64,000 bases of DNA from Choanephora cucurbitarum (lineage: Eukaryota > Mucoromycota > Mucoromycetes > Mucorales > Choanephoraceae): positions 186,001 to 250,000 of the forward strand of contig JAIWNI010000002.1 of the NCBI GenBank assembly GCA_025331435.1, in the 5' to 3' direction. The translations under genes were made by a program, and so were the position numbers. The first letter of the stretch is position 1; every line of letters begins with the position of its first letter. The notes below the pieces were generated by a model. That model ran no database searches. It was given only the letters and a program-made list of their open reading frames with translations, and was not told the DNA's origin. Of this stretch, positions 34,983-46,520 are shown piece after piece.

Positions 34983-37900
34983 TCATATTAGATTCTGTTT
35001 CTTCTTTGCACCTCCACCCGCCCTTTTTATGAAAGATAAAGGATCCATTTTTTTATGATGCGAAAAGAAGGGGTATTGTGTAACACAATGAAACCTTATT
35101 TCCTGCAAAGCCCAAAAAAAAGAGCCATTGCTTTGTTTAGGATATATCTTGGAAATCAGCTCTTCAAGTGAAAGCGTTTGCGATATGTAGTCCGGAAAAG
35201 AGATGTTTTGATTCTGAAAACTTGTATGATGCGTAATCAAATCTAGCCATTTCTTAAAATGAGCATCGTTAGAGGATGTTCCTCGGACACGCATGTTGAT
35301 TCGAAGCTGCATAACAGTTATTCTTGACCAAATGTACGAATTTTTGATTGAAGCATCAACAATCATTGCACGATTACCATTTTTAATAACCGGAGGGATT
35401 TGAGCGAAATCTCCACCCAATATAACAGGTATACCACCAAACAGCTTTTCGTTACCACATACATCTTTCAGGCTTCTATCAACGGCTTCAAAACAAAGTT
35501 TGTTTTGCATTGGAACCTCATCCCAGATAATCAAGGTTGTTCTTCTTAACAAATCAGCTAGTTGACCTTTCTTGTTTATATAACAGAGAGAGGTCTCGTT
35601 GATTGTTATAGGTATCTTAAATCTGAAATGAGACGTACGTCCACCAGAAAGAAGCAAAGAAGCAATACCAGAAGAAGCAACGCACAGAACAATTTTTTCT
35701 TGACTACGAAAGTAGTTGCAAAGAGCATTATAGACAAATGTTTTACCAGTACCTGCTGGACCATGAAGAAAATAGCAAACGTTTTGAGAGTCAGATGAAA
35801 TTGTACTGTCTGTTACAGAATGCTCAATGCCATTCACAATAGTATCAAAAGCATTCTTTTGGTTTTGGTTAAAAAGAGCATATTTTGATTCATAAGCTGC
35901 TTTTTCAAATTCGACATCATACGCAAGTTGTTCATTTATCAATCTGTTTGATGATGCTCTTTGTGAATTGGCCAGTACATCGAGATCATTAGTCCAATCA
36001 TTCTTGTATGATGGCATGTGACATGTCTCTAAAGAGGAACCAAGGCGGCCGAGCTTTTCATCCAACAGGAATAAGCCATAATCCCATTCAGATTGACCTT
36101 TGTAAAACAGGCTGTCATCAGTTACTGTATACTTTTCGTGAAGTTGGCCCGGAAACAGAGTTTGTAGCTTATGGGCTAAATCATCACAGATGTTGACACA
36201 GTATTCTTCCCAAAGCAATGCAGGGTCAATCAATTGACCAAAAGTCAAAGCAGTGACGAACAGGTTGCGAAGAGAACTGCCAGTTGAAAACATGACAGCC
36301 TCATTAAAGCAATGGTTCCATTCCTGGTCATCTTCTATCAAATGAAGCTTTAAGCAAGCTTGCATGAACGTTTCACACTGCATGCCATCTACAGTTTGAA
36401 GCTCTTCAAAAGACTTTGATCCAGCTACATTTGTCAATAGCAATCGAAGGTAGAACCTTTCACCAGATTGTGGACTACAATATGGTACTCTACCAATTGC
36501 AAATCCTCTTTGTCGATGCTTCCACACTCTATCTTTCTTATCCCAAATAAAATACTGCGGAAAGTCTTGATACAGATATTTTTAAGCAGTTGGATTGTTT
36601 TGGTAATAAGCAAAGTATGCCATTAGCATAGTACGACTATTCGCAAGTGTGTGTTCAAGCTCAAATGGAGTAGCATCTTCAGGCAAATAAACTGGCTGCT
36701 GATTAGGTAGACGTAATGCTAACAGCGTAACTGTTGGATCTTCTTCGTGAATTTTGTACTCAAAAATGCGAGCAAAAGCTACCGTGGGACCGATGTAGCG
36801 ACCTTGGAGATGTCTTTCAATCTCGTTCTCAGTATCGCTCAATTTCAGCGTCGTTCTATCCGATCCTTTATAAACGTATTTGTTTATATACTTGATGGCT
36901 TTTACGCTTTGGCAGCATTCAACATTAATATGCGCTTTGAACTTTTTTGATAGGTATGGGTTGTATGGTACAATCCATCTATTATCAATGACAACAGATC
37001 CATTACCTTGTCCCAAAGGATTGCGGATGGAATACTGCGTGCTTGGATCAATAGACCTTGTTCTTTTATACAAAGGATAGCCATCATCAGAGATGACAGT
37101 TTGCTCAGTAAATGTCTTGGGAAATCTCTTAGAGCATTTCAAGACTCCATTTGCATCTTTGACCATACATGGAGACTTTGGATTCAAGTTATCGCAAGGC
37201 CCATGAACCATGTTTTTGGTAACTATTTCATAAAGCTCAGGATCACTTTCCTTCGAAGGGATCTCAGCCGAGATGATCCGGTCAATTTCGTCAGCGGAAT
37301 GGATGGCGTGGGACGAATCCAAAAACAGAAGCAAATGAAGATGAGGAAGACCTCTTTTTTGATACTCTATTGTTCGAACCAATCCCTTATAAGTGCCAAA
37401 CACATTCTTCACTTTCAAATCTTTCAACAGTTCTTTCACTTTCAAATCAAACACTCTGGCTACCAAATCTGGTCGGTCAGATGCATTTTGACCAGGTAAC
37501 AATTCTCTTTGGATCTCAATCCAGCGAGGATTAGCTGTGAATGTGATGAACAAAGAAGGCTTTCCGAAATAACGAACAATAGCCATTGAGTCTTGGTATT
37601 GCTTAGCCATAAATCTTGCTCCGCCTGTATAAGAACTTGGCAAGATGAAGCGTTTGCCCAAAGAAGTAGCATCCACATCCTCAGAGATAAGCGCATCTTG
37701 CACACCATTGTAGAGGTCAGCACGAATATTTGATTGATGCGTTTTGATCCAGTCTAATTTCGTTTGATCGCAGATGGCCCAAACATCAACCAAATATTGC
37801 TGGAAAAGTCTTTTTGCGTAAAACAAAGTAGGAAATTCTTGATGTCTTTGATGAAGTCGGAACCTGTAGTATGCTCTTTGTGTGAGGCGACTGTCTTGAC

Positions 37901-38991
37901 CATCCAATCTTAGACCCCAGTTCCAGCCCAAATCTCCCATTGGAAACAGCAATGTGTAATGCAAAGGCATATACAACGCATGTGTTTGTGAGATAGTGGA
38001 AAAAGAAAACTCTCCCTCAGAATGTCGAAGATAAATTCGAATTACTCTGAAACTATCAGAGGAGCTCTCATTTGGCAAAATAGCAGCTACCTCACTGGCT
38101 GTAGGCACATTCTCAGTTCGTCTATCTTTGCCAGCCACTAATTCCATCTTCAACGATGGGTATACACGAATGAAAGACTGTTCTTCGGTTGTACCTTCAA
38201 GAAGCTCATGTGCAGTCTTATAAAGTCCTACATAAGGATTGCATTGATGAAGCTCTGTAGACAATCCTTGGATTAGCTCATTGTCCAAGTCCTCATTGTT
38301 TGCAGCTCGAATTGATGCTGCGTATTCAGGGTCAAAGATATAGAGTTGTGCATATCTAGCCTGATTGTTATTCTCAGCGGAAATTGGCCCTTGAGTGTGG
38401 TACATTTGGCCATGAATTTGGAAGGGCATGTTGGTAAGGTTGCTGTTGCTAACTTCACAACGCAAAGAAGTGAAAGCGAAAGCAGCATTAAAGCGTCTCA
38501 AATTATTTTTGAAATGCTGTCCGCGGGAAGTAACATCCTCATACAATCCCTTCATAAATGAGGGAGGATCTTTCAGCAAATCTACTTTGACAGCACCAGC
38601 CTTGCAACACGACATCCAAAAACATTATTTTTGGTTGAGTTGGAAGGTAACTCGGCCTTCCAGTGCTTAGCACCACATTTGTCGCAAACTTGATCCATTA
38701 AACCTAAATCGAATGGCTGGAGGCGAGAGAGCTCAGAAATATAGGCTGCAGGCAATTGAGTTCTTCGGCCTCGAGATCTAGTTTCATTGGCATTAGTTAC
38801 ACGGCTGTTGTTTCTCAAAGTTCGTTGTCTACGTTCCTATGAAATAAATCAAGTTAGTGAGATAATTTGCTGCTTAACTCTAGCTCAAATCTTACACGAC
38901 AGATATCGCAAGTAACAAAAGTATTGTGTTGAAATGTTGCACCACATGTAGTGCATTCTTTAGTTTGTACGGATGTAAGAGGGTTGCTCAT
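34983..38991 (-). pseudogene. Helitron Rep-helicase (RepHel), broken
   Basis: An N-terminal zinc-binding exon (CTTCGATFQHNTFVTCDICR, to about 38,895) is spliced to a second exon. A one-base break near 38,620 (ATTTTTGG run) separates CDKCGAKHW from MSCCKAGAVKV. The Rep domain has FITFTANPRW, KRGLPHLHLLLFL (HUH-like histidines) and YINKYVYKG with the paired tyrosines. A single in-frame TAA at about 36,584 splits Rep from the helicase; the frame is otherwise continuous into KYLYQDFPQYFIWDKK. The helicase (frame 34983..36527) has Walker A GPAGTGKTF, DEVPM and ILGGDFAQIPPV but ends in unrelated residues before motifs V-VI. It would have been a rolling-circle transposase; this copy should be inactive. 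Confidence 0.88.
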
Positions 38992-39117
38992 AGTAACGGA
39001 AAGAATATAAGCTTTTGAAGAAAGAGTAATAAAAAATTTGAAATTAAGGGGAAACCAAAAAAAAAAAAACGTGACGTCAGTACTTTTATTTAATCTGTTA
39101 TTTCAGTATATATTAGA
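34983..39117 (-). mobile_element. Helitron, truncated at its 3' (helicase) side
   Basis: The coding part reads leftward from ATG 38991. The 5' border may be TCTAATATATACTG starting at 39117, preceded by A, as expected for Helitron insertion between A and T; this is tentative. The helicase loses recognisable sequence after about residue 430 of the lower frame, so the C-terminal helicase motifs and the 3' CTRR end are missing. Confidence 0.8.
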
Positions 39118-39211
39118 TTTCTGACTCTGTGGCTTGATCAGTACTATTCAAACTCCGGGTACACAGGTTTTATACGGCACCCTCAACAATTAGGAGGTAA
39201 AAGAAATAAAC

Positions 39212-41409
39212 TTATTTTTGTAAAAGTATCGATGGAGTTGTGAGTAGGAAAGGATAACTACTAAAAATTAGCAGAGTCAGAGAGGAACGAGCGCTCGGCG
39301 AGGGGCGCTCGACTTGCCAGCGAGTTTGCTGAAGAACTGCGGTATACACGAAGGCAGTGTCATTGAAGACGAAGAGCCAATGAGCACGCCAAACTTCGGA
39401 TAGGGCGATGATGAGAAGGTAGCTTGCTTCAACACGAGAGGAAGGCAAACAACGAATGTTGGAGAAATTCAGGGTGGAGAGTGCAGAGAAGATAAGATCA
39501 ATAGTCGTATCAGGCCACAGAAATTCACGGATAAGATGGTCCCAGAAGAGAAACTTTTGTGGGCATCGAAAGAAAAAGTGGAAAATGTCCTCGATATCAG
39601 AACAGAGGAGGCAGCTCGGTGGCGAGTTGAGGGAGCGAGAAAGGAAATGGCGTGTGGGGATTTTTTGGAAAACGAGACGAAAGATAGTGTTCCGCTGAAT
39701 GGTTGAGAGAGCGAGAGCCCAGAAGCGTTTCCATGAGGCTGAGGTCATGTGAGGTAAGAGGAGGAGGCGGCTGCTCGAGTGCAAAGTGACCAAATGGCGG
39801 AAAGCTCTGGACGCTGATTTGGCAGAGGCAAAATGTTGGTCATCCTCGCGAATAAAAAGCCTGTGTTTGAAGGCAAAGAGGTCCAGGGAGCGACGGATTA
39901 CAGGTACATGAAAAGGGTTGTAGAGGTTCAAAGAAGAGCGGGTCAAGCATTGAGAGAAAACTGGTTCTAATAGGCAAGTATTGTTGGCCAAGGCTCGGTG
40001 AAGCTTACCACTGACCGTGCGGATAGGTACAGGGAGGTCTTCTCTAGGGATGGGTGTTAGATAGTGGCCAAGAGGGTGATAACGGTACAAGTCGGAAACC
40101 AGGGCATCGCGGAGGATGGGAGACATGCGAAACGTTGTACTGGGAATCGCAACAGCTCGAAGTGGTAGGACTAGGCATTCAAGAGGGTTGGGAATGTAAG
40201 TGAACTGGCGACGAGGTATGAGGTCCATCACACGACAGACCAATGAGGTAGTAGTCAGGCTTGTGCCAGGGGTAACATTAGGCCGAGCTCGAGGGAAAAG
40301 GAGACCGACGAGTGGCTGGGAAGTGTGGAAGGCGTTGCTGAGATGGGCATGAAGAAAGTCATGCACTACAGAGTGGTCTGTGCGGGGGAAAAGAAGAGGG
40401 TCAAGCCATCGATAGTAGAGGGCGGACTGCTGTAGTTCAGGATCCAAAAGCCCTAGACCACCAAATTTCTTTGAGGCTGTCAAAACATGCCAACCAAGTC
40501 GGGGGAAGATGCGGCGATTTATGAACGAGGATACTAATGAGCGTAATGTTTGCAAGGTCGATTTGGGAATGGGAAGTACGCGAAACAGGAACCAGCACTT
40601 AGAAAGTATGAGGGAATTGATAACGGTAGCCCGACCCAAGACGGAGAGGGAACGACAAGAGTGCAAGTCGGCGTCTCTCTTCAGGCAAAATAAAAATTCC
40701 GCAAGGAAGAGGTCTCGTTGAGCTTTCGATTGGATAAGAGGGAAGCCCAAGTAGATGAGAGGGGAGGGGTCGTGAGTAGTCCAAACCTTAGAAATCTGAA
40801 TCGATTGTAAAGAAGAGAGCCAGTACTCATCGATTTGTCTGCCAGAGAGGGAGAAAGCTCGGACCTTGTGGAAGTTAATTTTTGCATTAGATGCTGCACA
40901 GTACAAGTCTAAATGAGACAAGAGGCAAGTTAAATCGCTGCGATCTCGGAGAAATACAAGAGTGTCGTCCGCGTAACTCAGCAACTTGATATTGGGAAGC
41001 AAGGTGGTGCCAGCAGTGCGATGCCTAAAGGAATAGCCATTGAAGGATGGGTCTTGTAATAGGGCGCGCAGAAGTGGTTCTAAGGCAAAGTTGTACAAGT
41101 ACAAGAGAGTGGATCTCCTTGCTTTAAACCACGTAGTTTAGGGACTAGAGTAGGCGCAAGGTGTCCATTCAAATTTATCTGGATTTTGTTTTGGCCGAAA
41201 AGAGTGATGATTGAGTGGATCAGAGGAGGTGGGAAAGCGAGAGATGTGAGGAGAGTTTGGAGGAACTGCAGGTTAACTCGATCATACGCCTTCTCTTGGT
41301 CTAGGAGCAAGCCAATATCTGTTGAGGAAGACGGAGAGAGGAGAGAAGCATTTTCCATCAAGATAGTCGTAAGCATGCCATAGTACACATTCTTGTCTGA
41401 GGATCTCAT
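39212..41409 (-). pseudogene. LINE reverse transcriptase with C-terminal zinc-knuckle (zf-RVT), broken
   Basis: The upstream frame (41080..41409) has LLLDQEKAYDRVN and LRGLKQGDPLS, the RT core before the active site. A frameshift near 41,105 leads to the long frame 39212..41104 (630 residues) with LYNFALEPLL, the catalytic SYADDTLVFL, IYLGFPL, and a C-terminal CLLCSDIEDIFHFFFRCP zinc module (zf-RVT). No apurinic endonuclease or first ORF is present. The clade looks like the Tad/L1 side of non-LTR elements, but no tree was made. Confidence 0.85.
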
Positions 41410-41460
41410 GCAATTCTGGGAGAATTCATTTCGACCTCAGAATTGAAAATTCGTAGCGTT
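39212..41460 (-). mobile_element. Non-LTR (LINE-type) retrotransposon, 5'-truncated
   Basis: Only the second half of the reverse transcriptase and downstream parts remain. The left border lies between 39118 and 39212, close to the Helitron's candidate 5' end; the right border is near 41410-41460. No A-rich tail is visible at the 3' side on the minus strand. GC content is clearly higher than in surrounding DNA, a sign of separate origin. Absence of an endonuclease domain and a 5' loss fit incomplete target-primed reverse transcription. Confidence 0.82.
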
Positions 41461-41852
41461 GAAATCATAAACATTTAGTGGATTTGTTTTGGTATTAGTT
41501 ACACAAAGAGACTAAAAAGAGATAGTAAATCAAAATGTAAAGCATTCAGCTGGGAAGGGTAAAGAAAGACTGCTTGCTTTGTCCGTTCAAAAGCATGAAA
41601 GATAATGTTTGCCATCAAGAAGAAAGGAATGTTATATTGAAAGAACTTTCGACGTCTCGGTCAATGACATGTAGGGAGAAACTACATTGGCTATCATTAT
41701 GCAGACGTTTGATTTTTTTGGGATTCAAATCTGAGGTTTTCTCTGTTCGAATGGTCAGTTATACCTCAAATCAAATTTGTTCGATAACTGACTTTACCTT
41801 TCACATGTTGCAGCTTGAGTATTCGAATAGAAAGTTGCTCTAAAAACAGCTA
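41461..41852. other. Intergenic region
   Basis: No gene seen; a frame at 41574-41843 looks random. Confidence 0.45.
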
Positions 41853-42126
41853 TTAAGGCCGTAATTCTTCTTCTGTAGTGGCATTGTTGTTTTGTGTAGT
41901 ATTATTCTCCAACTCTAGAATGCGACCTTCTGAGGCAGGAGATTCTTTGAAGAGATTTACAAGATCAAGTAACTATTTATCATTATTATCAATAAGGTGC
42001 TAAAACAAAAGAATAGCTATTAGGCTAAAAAGAAAAGCTGTTAACTACCTGGTGTTGCCGAGTCAAGAAAAGAATGCTTTTATCAGAGAGTAGAGATGTC
42101 ATAACTTTGTCTGTCAAGGCATTGCC
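41853..42126 (-). CDS. Possible 3' part of a small hypothetical gene
   Basis: Two minus-strand segments, 42049..42126 (GNALTDKVMTSLLSDKSILF...) and 41853..41972 (LLDLVNLFKESPASEGRILEL...ATTEEELRP, stop), join in phase across a 76-nt GT-AG intron. A TTTGTAG acceptor precedes the upper segment. I could not find the first exon or an ATG, so the start is unknown and the model is partial. The product is helical with an acidic tail. I do not recognise the family; it could be a short coiled-coil subunit or a relic. Confidence 0.4.
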
Positions 42127-43532
42127 CTACAAAGACTTGGGTGTTTTGAAGGGAATGTATCTCTGTTTCCCCATCACTTCTCGTTTCTCTCTTTATATCA
42201 ACTTATTTAAGAAATCGTTTGCAGAGAAGAACACCCAACAGAATGCGTAATGGCTTAATTCTACAATACGATTGAAACAACTCCTCTTTCAAGCTCTACC
42301 TTTTTTTCATGTCATGTTCTCAAAATATCCTGAGATTATAGCCCACCATCGAACTAAAATTAGCCTAAAAGCCACCTTCAAATAACTTGAATAAGTCAGC
42401 ATTAGCATCATGATGCATGTGGTATTTTTAAATGCTGCAATGTATACCGTAAAAACAACCCTACAAACATATCTTGATTGACAATTTGCTTTCTTCTTCT
42501 CCATGCTTTATCTCAAAGGAAGAAAGAGGAACATGGATCGGAATGACACCATGCAGAATGTAGTCATTCATTAAAGATAGTCTACTTCTCACTTTCAGTA
42601 AAATTAAAAAGCCCATATTAAGCTAGCTTATGTCTTAAAAAAAAATACCAGAGGAGTTTCTGTTTTGTTACGCAAGAGATGTCCCTGTTTTATTTTTAAA
42701 TGTTACACTATCACTCGGTTCGTGCTACTTTATCAGCCCAATTACTTTGACATAATTCATGCACGTGAGATTCTGTTAGGTGAGATACCTTTGCATGTCA
42801 ACACACAAGATATCCTGGTGTTGTCACCATCTGAGCTATCACACTGTTTCAATTGATGTCAATTGAGCATTGTATCCGAATCAGAGAGATTCGCTCGTCA
42901 ATTGAGGAAAAATACCTTTTACATACAAAAGCGTTTATCTTTTGTTTAGTCATAAGAACAATGAATATTTCTCTTGATAGGTACACAAATGAACCAAGTT
43001 CACATTGATGTTGATCCTCTTGTCTGTACTTGCCTTTTTTTTTTGTTTACCTGTCTTGACAACATTTACTCGTAGAGAAATAAGCCAAAGTCAAGTTGAT
43101 GTTTTGTTTACATTTTGTACAATGTGTTGATCAAAGGAGCTGAGAATCTACATGATGCAATCACTTTCTTGCACTGGAGTGCATTATCAAACTCTTCTGT
43201 TGGATACCTCCGAATTTCATTTTTAAGTCAGTATAGACGATCTTTTTTTATGGAGAGGGGGGTTATTATCATTGATATTTCAAACAGACATCAGAACAAA
43301 CACCTTTTTAAGCCCTTTTAATTCTTAGCAGTGTGTTCAGCCAAATAAAGGTTTCTTTTTATGGTTGGTTACTCTTCTTAGTCGTTAATAACAACTCGAT
43401 ATCGATTGTTTATTTTTTTTTTATGGGGAGGTTGTATCACCAACTTGATATAAACAAGTCATTTTCTCGGTAGTCTATTGATTTAATATTTTAGGGAATT
43501 TTTATTTGTGATTTTTTTTCTGAGGGGGGAAT
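42127..43532. other. Intergenic region, 1.4 kb
   Basis: Nothing recognisable. It includes several T-tracts and G6 runs at 43257-43262 and 43524-43529, downstream of the membrane-protein gene. Confidence 0.5.
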
Positions 43533-44763
43533 CTATGAAGCTCTTGGAGAAAGATTAGGAGTACTTTGATTTAAAGCACTTGAAGATGCATTTCTACTGC
43601 CAACCGTCAAGGCTTGTGATAGTTGATAATCAGGTGTGGTTAGGTACACAAGGTTTCTGCTGTCGTTCAAGGGTTGATTAGCTCTAGAATCACCATCGTA
43701 ATCAGAATAATCATCGTCGTTCATTAAAGCGTATTTAGCGAACTCTTGGTTGTCACCAAAGAACTTGCTGATCTTTTCGTGTTCCTTCTTGGATTGGTAT
43801 CGATGCAACATCCATAAAAGTCCAAGCACCAGGCAGACAAAGAGCACAACAGAAGCTCCCACAACTCCCCATAGCCAAGGCTGAACCTTGTGAAACACGT
43901 CGGGTCCATTGATGCAAGAGCCGTCGTTGGAGCAGGTACCTGATAGACATTCTCGATCTTGTTCACAAGGAGATCCCAATGTTTTTGACTGAATACAGAG
44001 AGAATTATCACAGTAAGTGCCTTCTGTGCAATTGTCTCGAATGATTGTCTGTTGGAGACCTTCTCCGGCTGCATCATAAGTCATGTAGACTGTTCTATAG
44101 TACAAAGTAAGTTGGCTGTTCTTATTGGTAGATGCAAATCCTGTAATACTTTACAAATCAGAACCACAGTTACCACCTAAGGGTGCGCCTTTAATGAAGC
44201 ATGTTGAATTTAAACAAATAGCATTATTTCCAGAACACTCATCATCTCTTTGCTGATAATTGAAAAAATAAAACATGAGTTGGATATCATACTAGGTGTG
44301 TCTTTTACTTACAATTTCACAGTGTTGGCCTGTTGCTACTGTTGGAGTACATCGCGAATTGTTATCTGGACAATAGGTTGAGGCATCACATCTTACTGGT
44401 AAGGCTCTGACTGACACGTTCCAGCTATAAGGGGGTAAGCATAGATAAGAAGGTTGAATATGACGATAAACAACGAATAAAGCAAAACTCACTCTGCGAT
44501 ATAATCTGCATTAGAACATCCTTTATAATTACATGTATTTGTTGTAGAATCACAGAACAGATAGACATTATCGCATGAGTCACTGTATTGCCAACTTTCT
44601 CTATAGATATGAAATCAGCTATCCATTTGAATCAAACAGGTTTTCTGGAGGAAGGCAAGACGTACCGATAAAGTGGTGTAGGATCGCATTTTTCTCCAAA
44701 ACTTAGAGCCTTTACATTTATCGAGAAAATAAGGCCGGGTATCAACAATAGTTTCAATTGCAT
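43533..44763 (-). CDS. Cysteine-rich single-pass membrane protein
   Basis: Starts at ATG 44763 with a signal peptide (MQLKLLLIPGLIFSINVKAL). Several short exons encode an ectodomain of repeated Cys motifs: CDPTPLYR, SDSCDNVYLFCDSTTNTCNYKGC, CDASTYCPDNNSRCTPT, DECSGNNAICLNSTC and, in the last exon (43533..44105), CTEGTYCDNSLC and CEQDRECLSGTCSNDGSC. This spacing resembles disintegrin/EGF-like or Dickkopf-like Cys repeats. Then come one membrane helix (VVGASVVLFVCLVLGLLWML) and a cytosolic tail of about 100 residues with acidic, Tyr- and Ser-rich stretches. Likely a plasma-membrane sensor or adhesion protein. I know no assigned function; its promoter side carries a CACTA insertion 165 bp upstream of the start. 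Confidence 0.78.
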
Positions 44764-44943
44764 AGTAACAATAAGTTAAAGTAGAAAGGAAAAAGAGAGA
44801 GAGAGAGAGAGAGAGAAAACAATAATAATAGATTGAGAGGAAATATAAGAACATCAAGTTTAAAAATAACAATAGGCAGATGTAACAAGAGTATTTTTAG
44901 CCTCAGATATATAAAAAAAAAAGTATATCTCACTGTAAAAAAA

Positions 44944-45215
44944 TTAGGGGTCGTTTAAAGGTTTTTTAAAGGTCAAAAGACCCCGATTTTAAAAGGCTAA
45001 AATGTCGAAATCAAAGGTTATTTAAAGGCTAAATTGTCGAGGTTTTTTAAAGGTTTTTTAAAGGTTTTTTTGCATTCGCCTGCAAAGGGTCATTTAGAGG
45101 TCTTTTAGAGGTCATTTCGAGGTTTTTAAAACGGGTCCTTTATTGGCCTTTATTTCAGGGTTTTTCAATGGTTTGTACATTCGAGAAAAAGGTCTTTTAG
45201 AGGTTCAAATTAAAC
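44944..45215 (+). repeat. Left subterminal repeat array of the CACTA element
   Basis: At least twelve degenerate copies of A(A/G)AGGT(Y)(W)TTT, such as TTTAAAGGTTTTTTAAAGG and TTAGAGGTCTTTTAGAGG, in direct orientation at about 10-20 nt spacing. In maize Spm comparable repeats are bound by the accessory protein TnpA. Confidence 0.85.
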
Positions 45216-45349
45216 GCATTTTATTGGTTATAAATGAATGTCTTTAATTATGCTTGGAAAGCTACATAATCGCTTCCAGCCAATGCTTGTGGAATCGAAA
45301 CAGCAGATATAAGGAAAAAAACATTTTATTCAAGCAAAAAAGAAGTCAA

Positions 45350-46021
45350 TTAGCTAGCAGCAGAAGCGTTTCTTGCAGCAGCTCTTGCAGCAAGAAGAGC
45401 TTCCCTTTTTCGGCTACAAATACATTAAATTACAATTAGTAATGGTGCCGTTTACTTGCAATTATTTACTTACTGTCGCTTGGCAAATTCTGTCCAAGAG
45501 TTTTGGATAGCAAATCCAACAGGCCAGTACGACTCGCACTCATGAAGAAAGGACAGCTCTTCATGTGCTTTGAGCAACAGATCAAGTGCTGTTTGCTGCA
45601 TAACAGACTTACCTTGAGCAGGGACCTTTGTGTAGCTGGCGCCCGGATTGCCTTCGCTGTTGGCATAGATGGTGCATGCTTTGAGAGCCATGCTGCCAAA
45701 GTCCTTGAAGAGGGCCTTTAGCTCTTCCTCAGTATGATCAGGAAGAGCGTCGGCCAGAACCCATCTTATACTTGCTCCAGGATTTGTTCGCTTAGGCATG
45801 TTATACCTGAAGGTTCTTGCCATGGAGGTGGTGGTGGTGGTGGCGGGGCTTTGGTCACTGCTTAGTAGCTGAACCTGTTGATTAAGACCAGTGATTTCTT
45901 CACCAAGTTCATGAACTAGGTCAGAAAGTATCTCATTCTGCTTTTCAACTGCAGTAAGACGTTCAACAACTTGACCAAATGCGGCCAAAAGGTCAGTTAC
46001 GTACTTGGGAGTGGGAGCCAT
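45350..46021 (-). CDS. Accessory protein of the CACTA element (coiled coil plus conserved domain)
   Basis: Two exons (45474..46021, 45350..45413) give 203 residues. Residues 8-60 form a coiled coil (LLAAFGQVVERLTAVEKQNE...). After a Thr-rich linker, residues about 75-180 form a compact domain with ASIRWVLADALPDHTEEEL and SYWPVGFAIQNSWTEFAKR. The tail is Ala/Arg-rich. It lies inside the element and is divergent from the transposase, sharing a 500-nt control region. By analogy with TnpA of Spm it may bind the subterminal repeats; that is inference. I do not recognise the domain as a named family. Confidence 0.8.
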
Positions 46022-46520
46022 TTCGATATTGTTCTACAGATTAAACAAAAAGCAATAAGCTATCGACTCATTATCACTATTCATAGAACACAAATAAACC
46101 ACATCAATTGAGCAATACCTTTGATTTGATAATATAAGTTGAAATGGAATGGCGATTAGTTGAATGACAAGCAATTTTTTACTATTATTTACCTTAAAAT
46201 TGAATAAGTGAGGGAGAAAGAGAAAAAAGAGAAATTAATAATCGTGAAAAAAGTTTTTTTCTTTTACCTAGAAAACCGCAGTGGCTTCGAAAATGGGGGA
46301 CTGCATCCGCAGTATATTTGCAAAGTAAATTGTTCAAAAGGTTAGCTTGTCAAGACTTTCTGCTTTGCAATACACAAAGGCATTTTTAATTGGAGCGGCA
46401 TAGTTAGAATTCGTAGTAACATGAATTCCATTGGAGCACATTTAAAAGCCGATGACCTGAATTTCTGGTATTAATAAACATGTCAGTCCTTCAATGACAG
46501 TTTGTTTTATAACTAATAAA
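46022..46520. promoter_or_regulatory. Divergent control region of the CACTA element
   Basis: About 500 nt between the accessory gene start and the transposase start, AT-rich, with no gene. It must carry both promoters. Confidence 0.5.

Noticed and set aside
44944..45215. CRISPR-like array
   Set aside because: Repeats are degenerate, very short and lack unique spacers of constant length; they are CACTA subterminal repeats in a eukaryotic genome.
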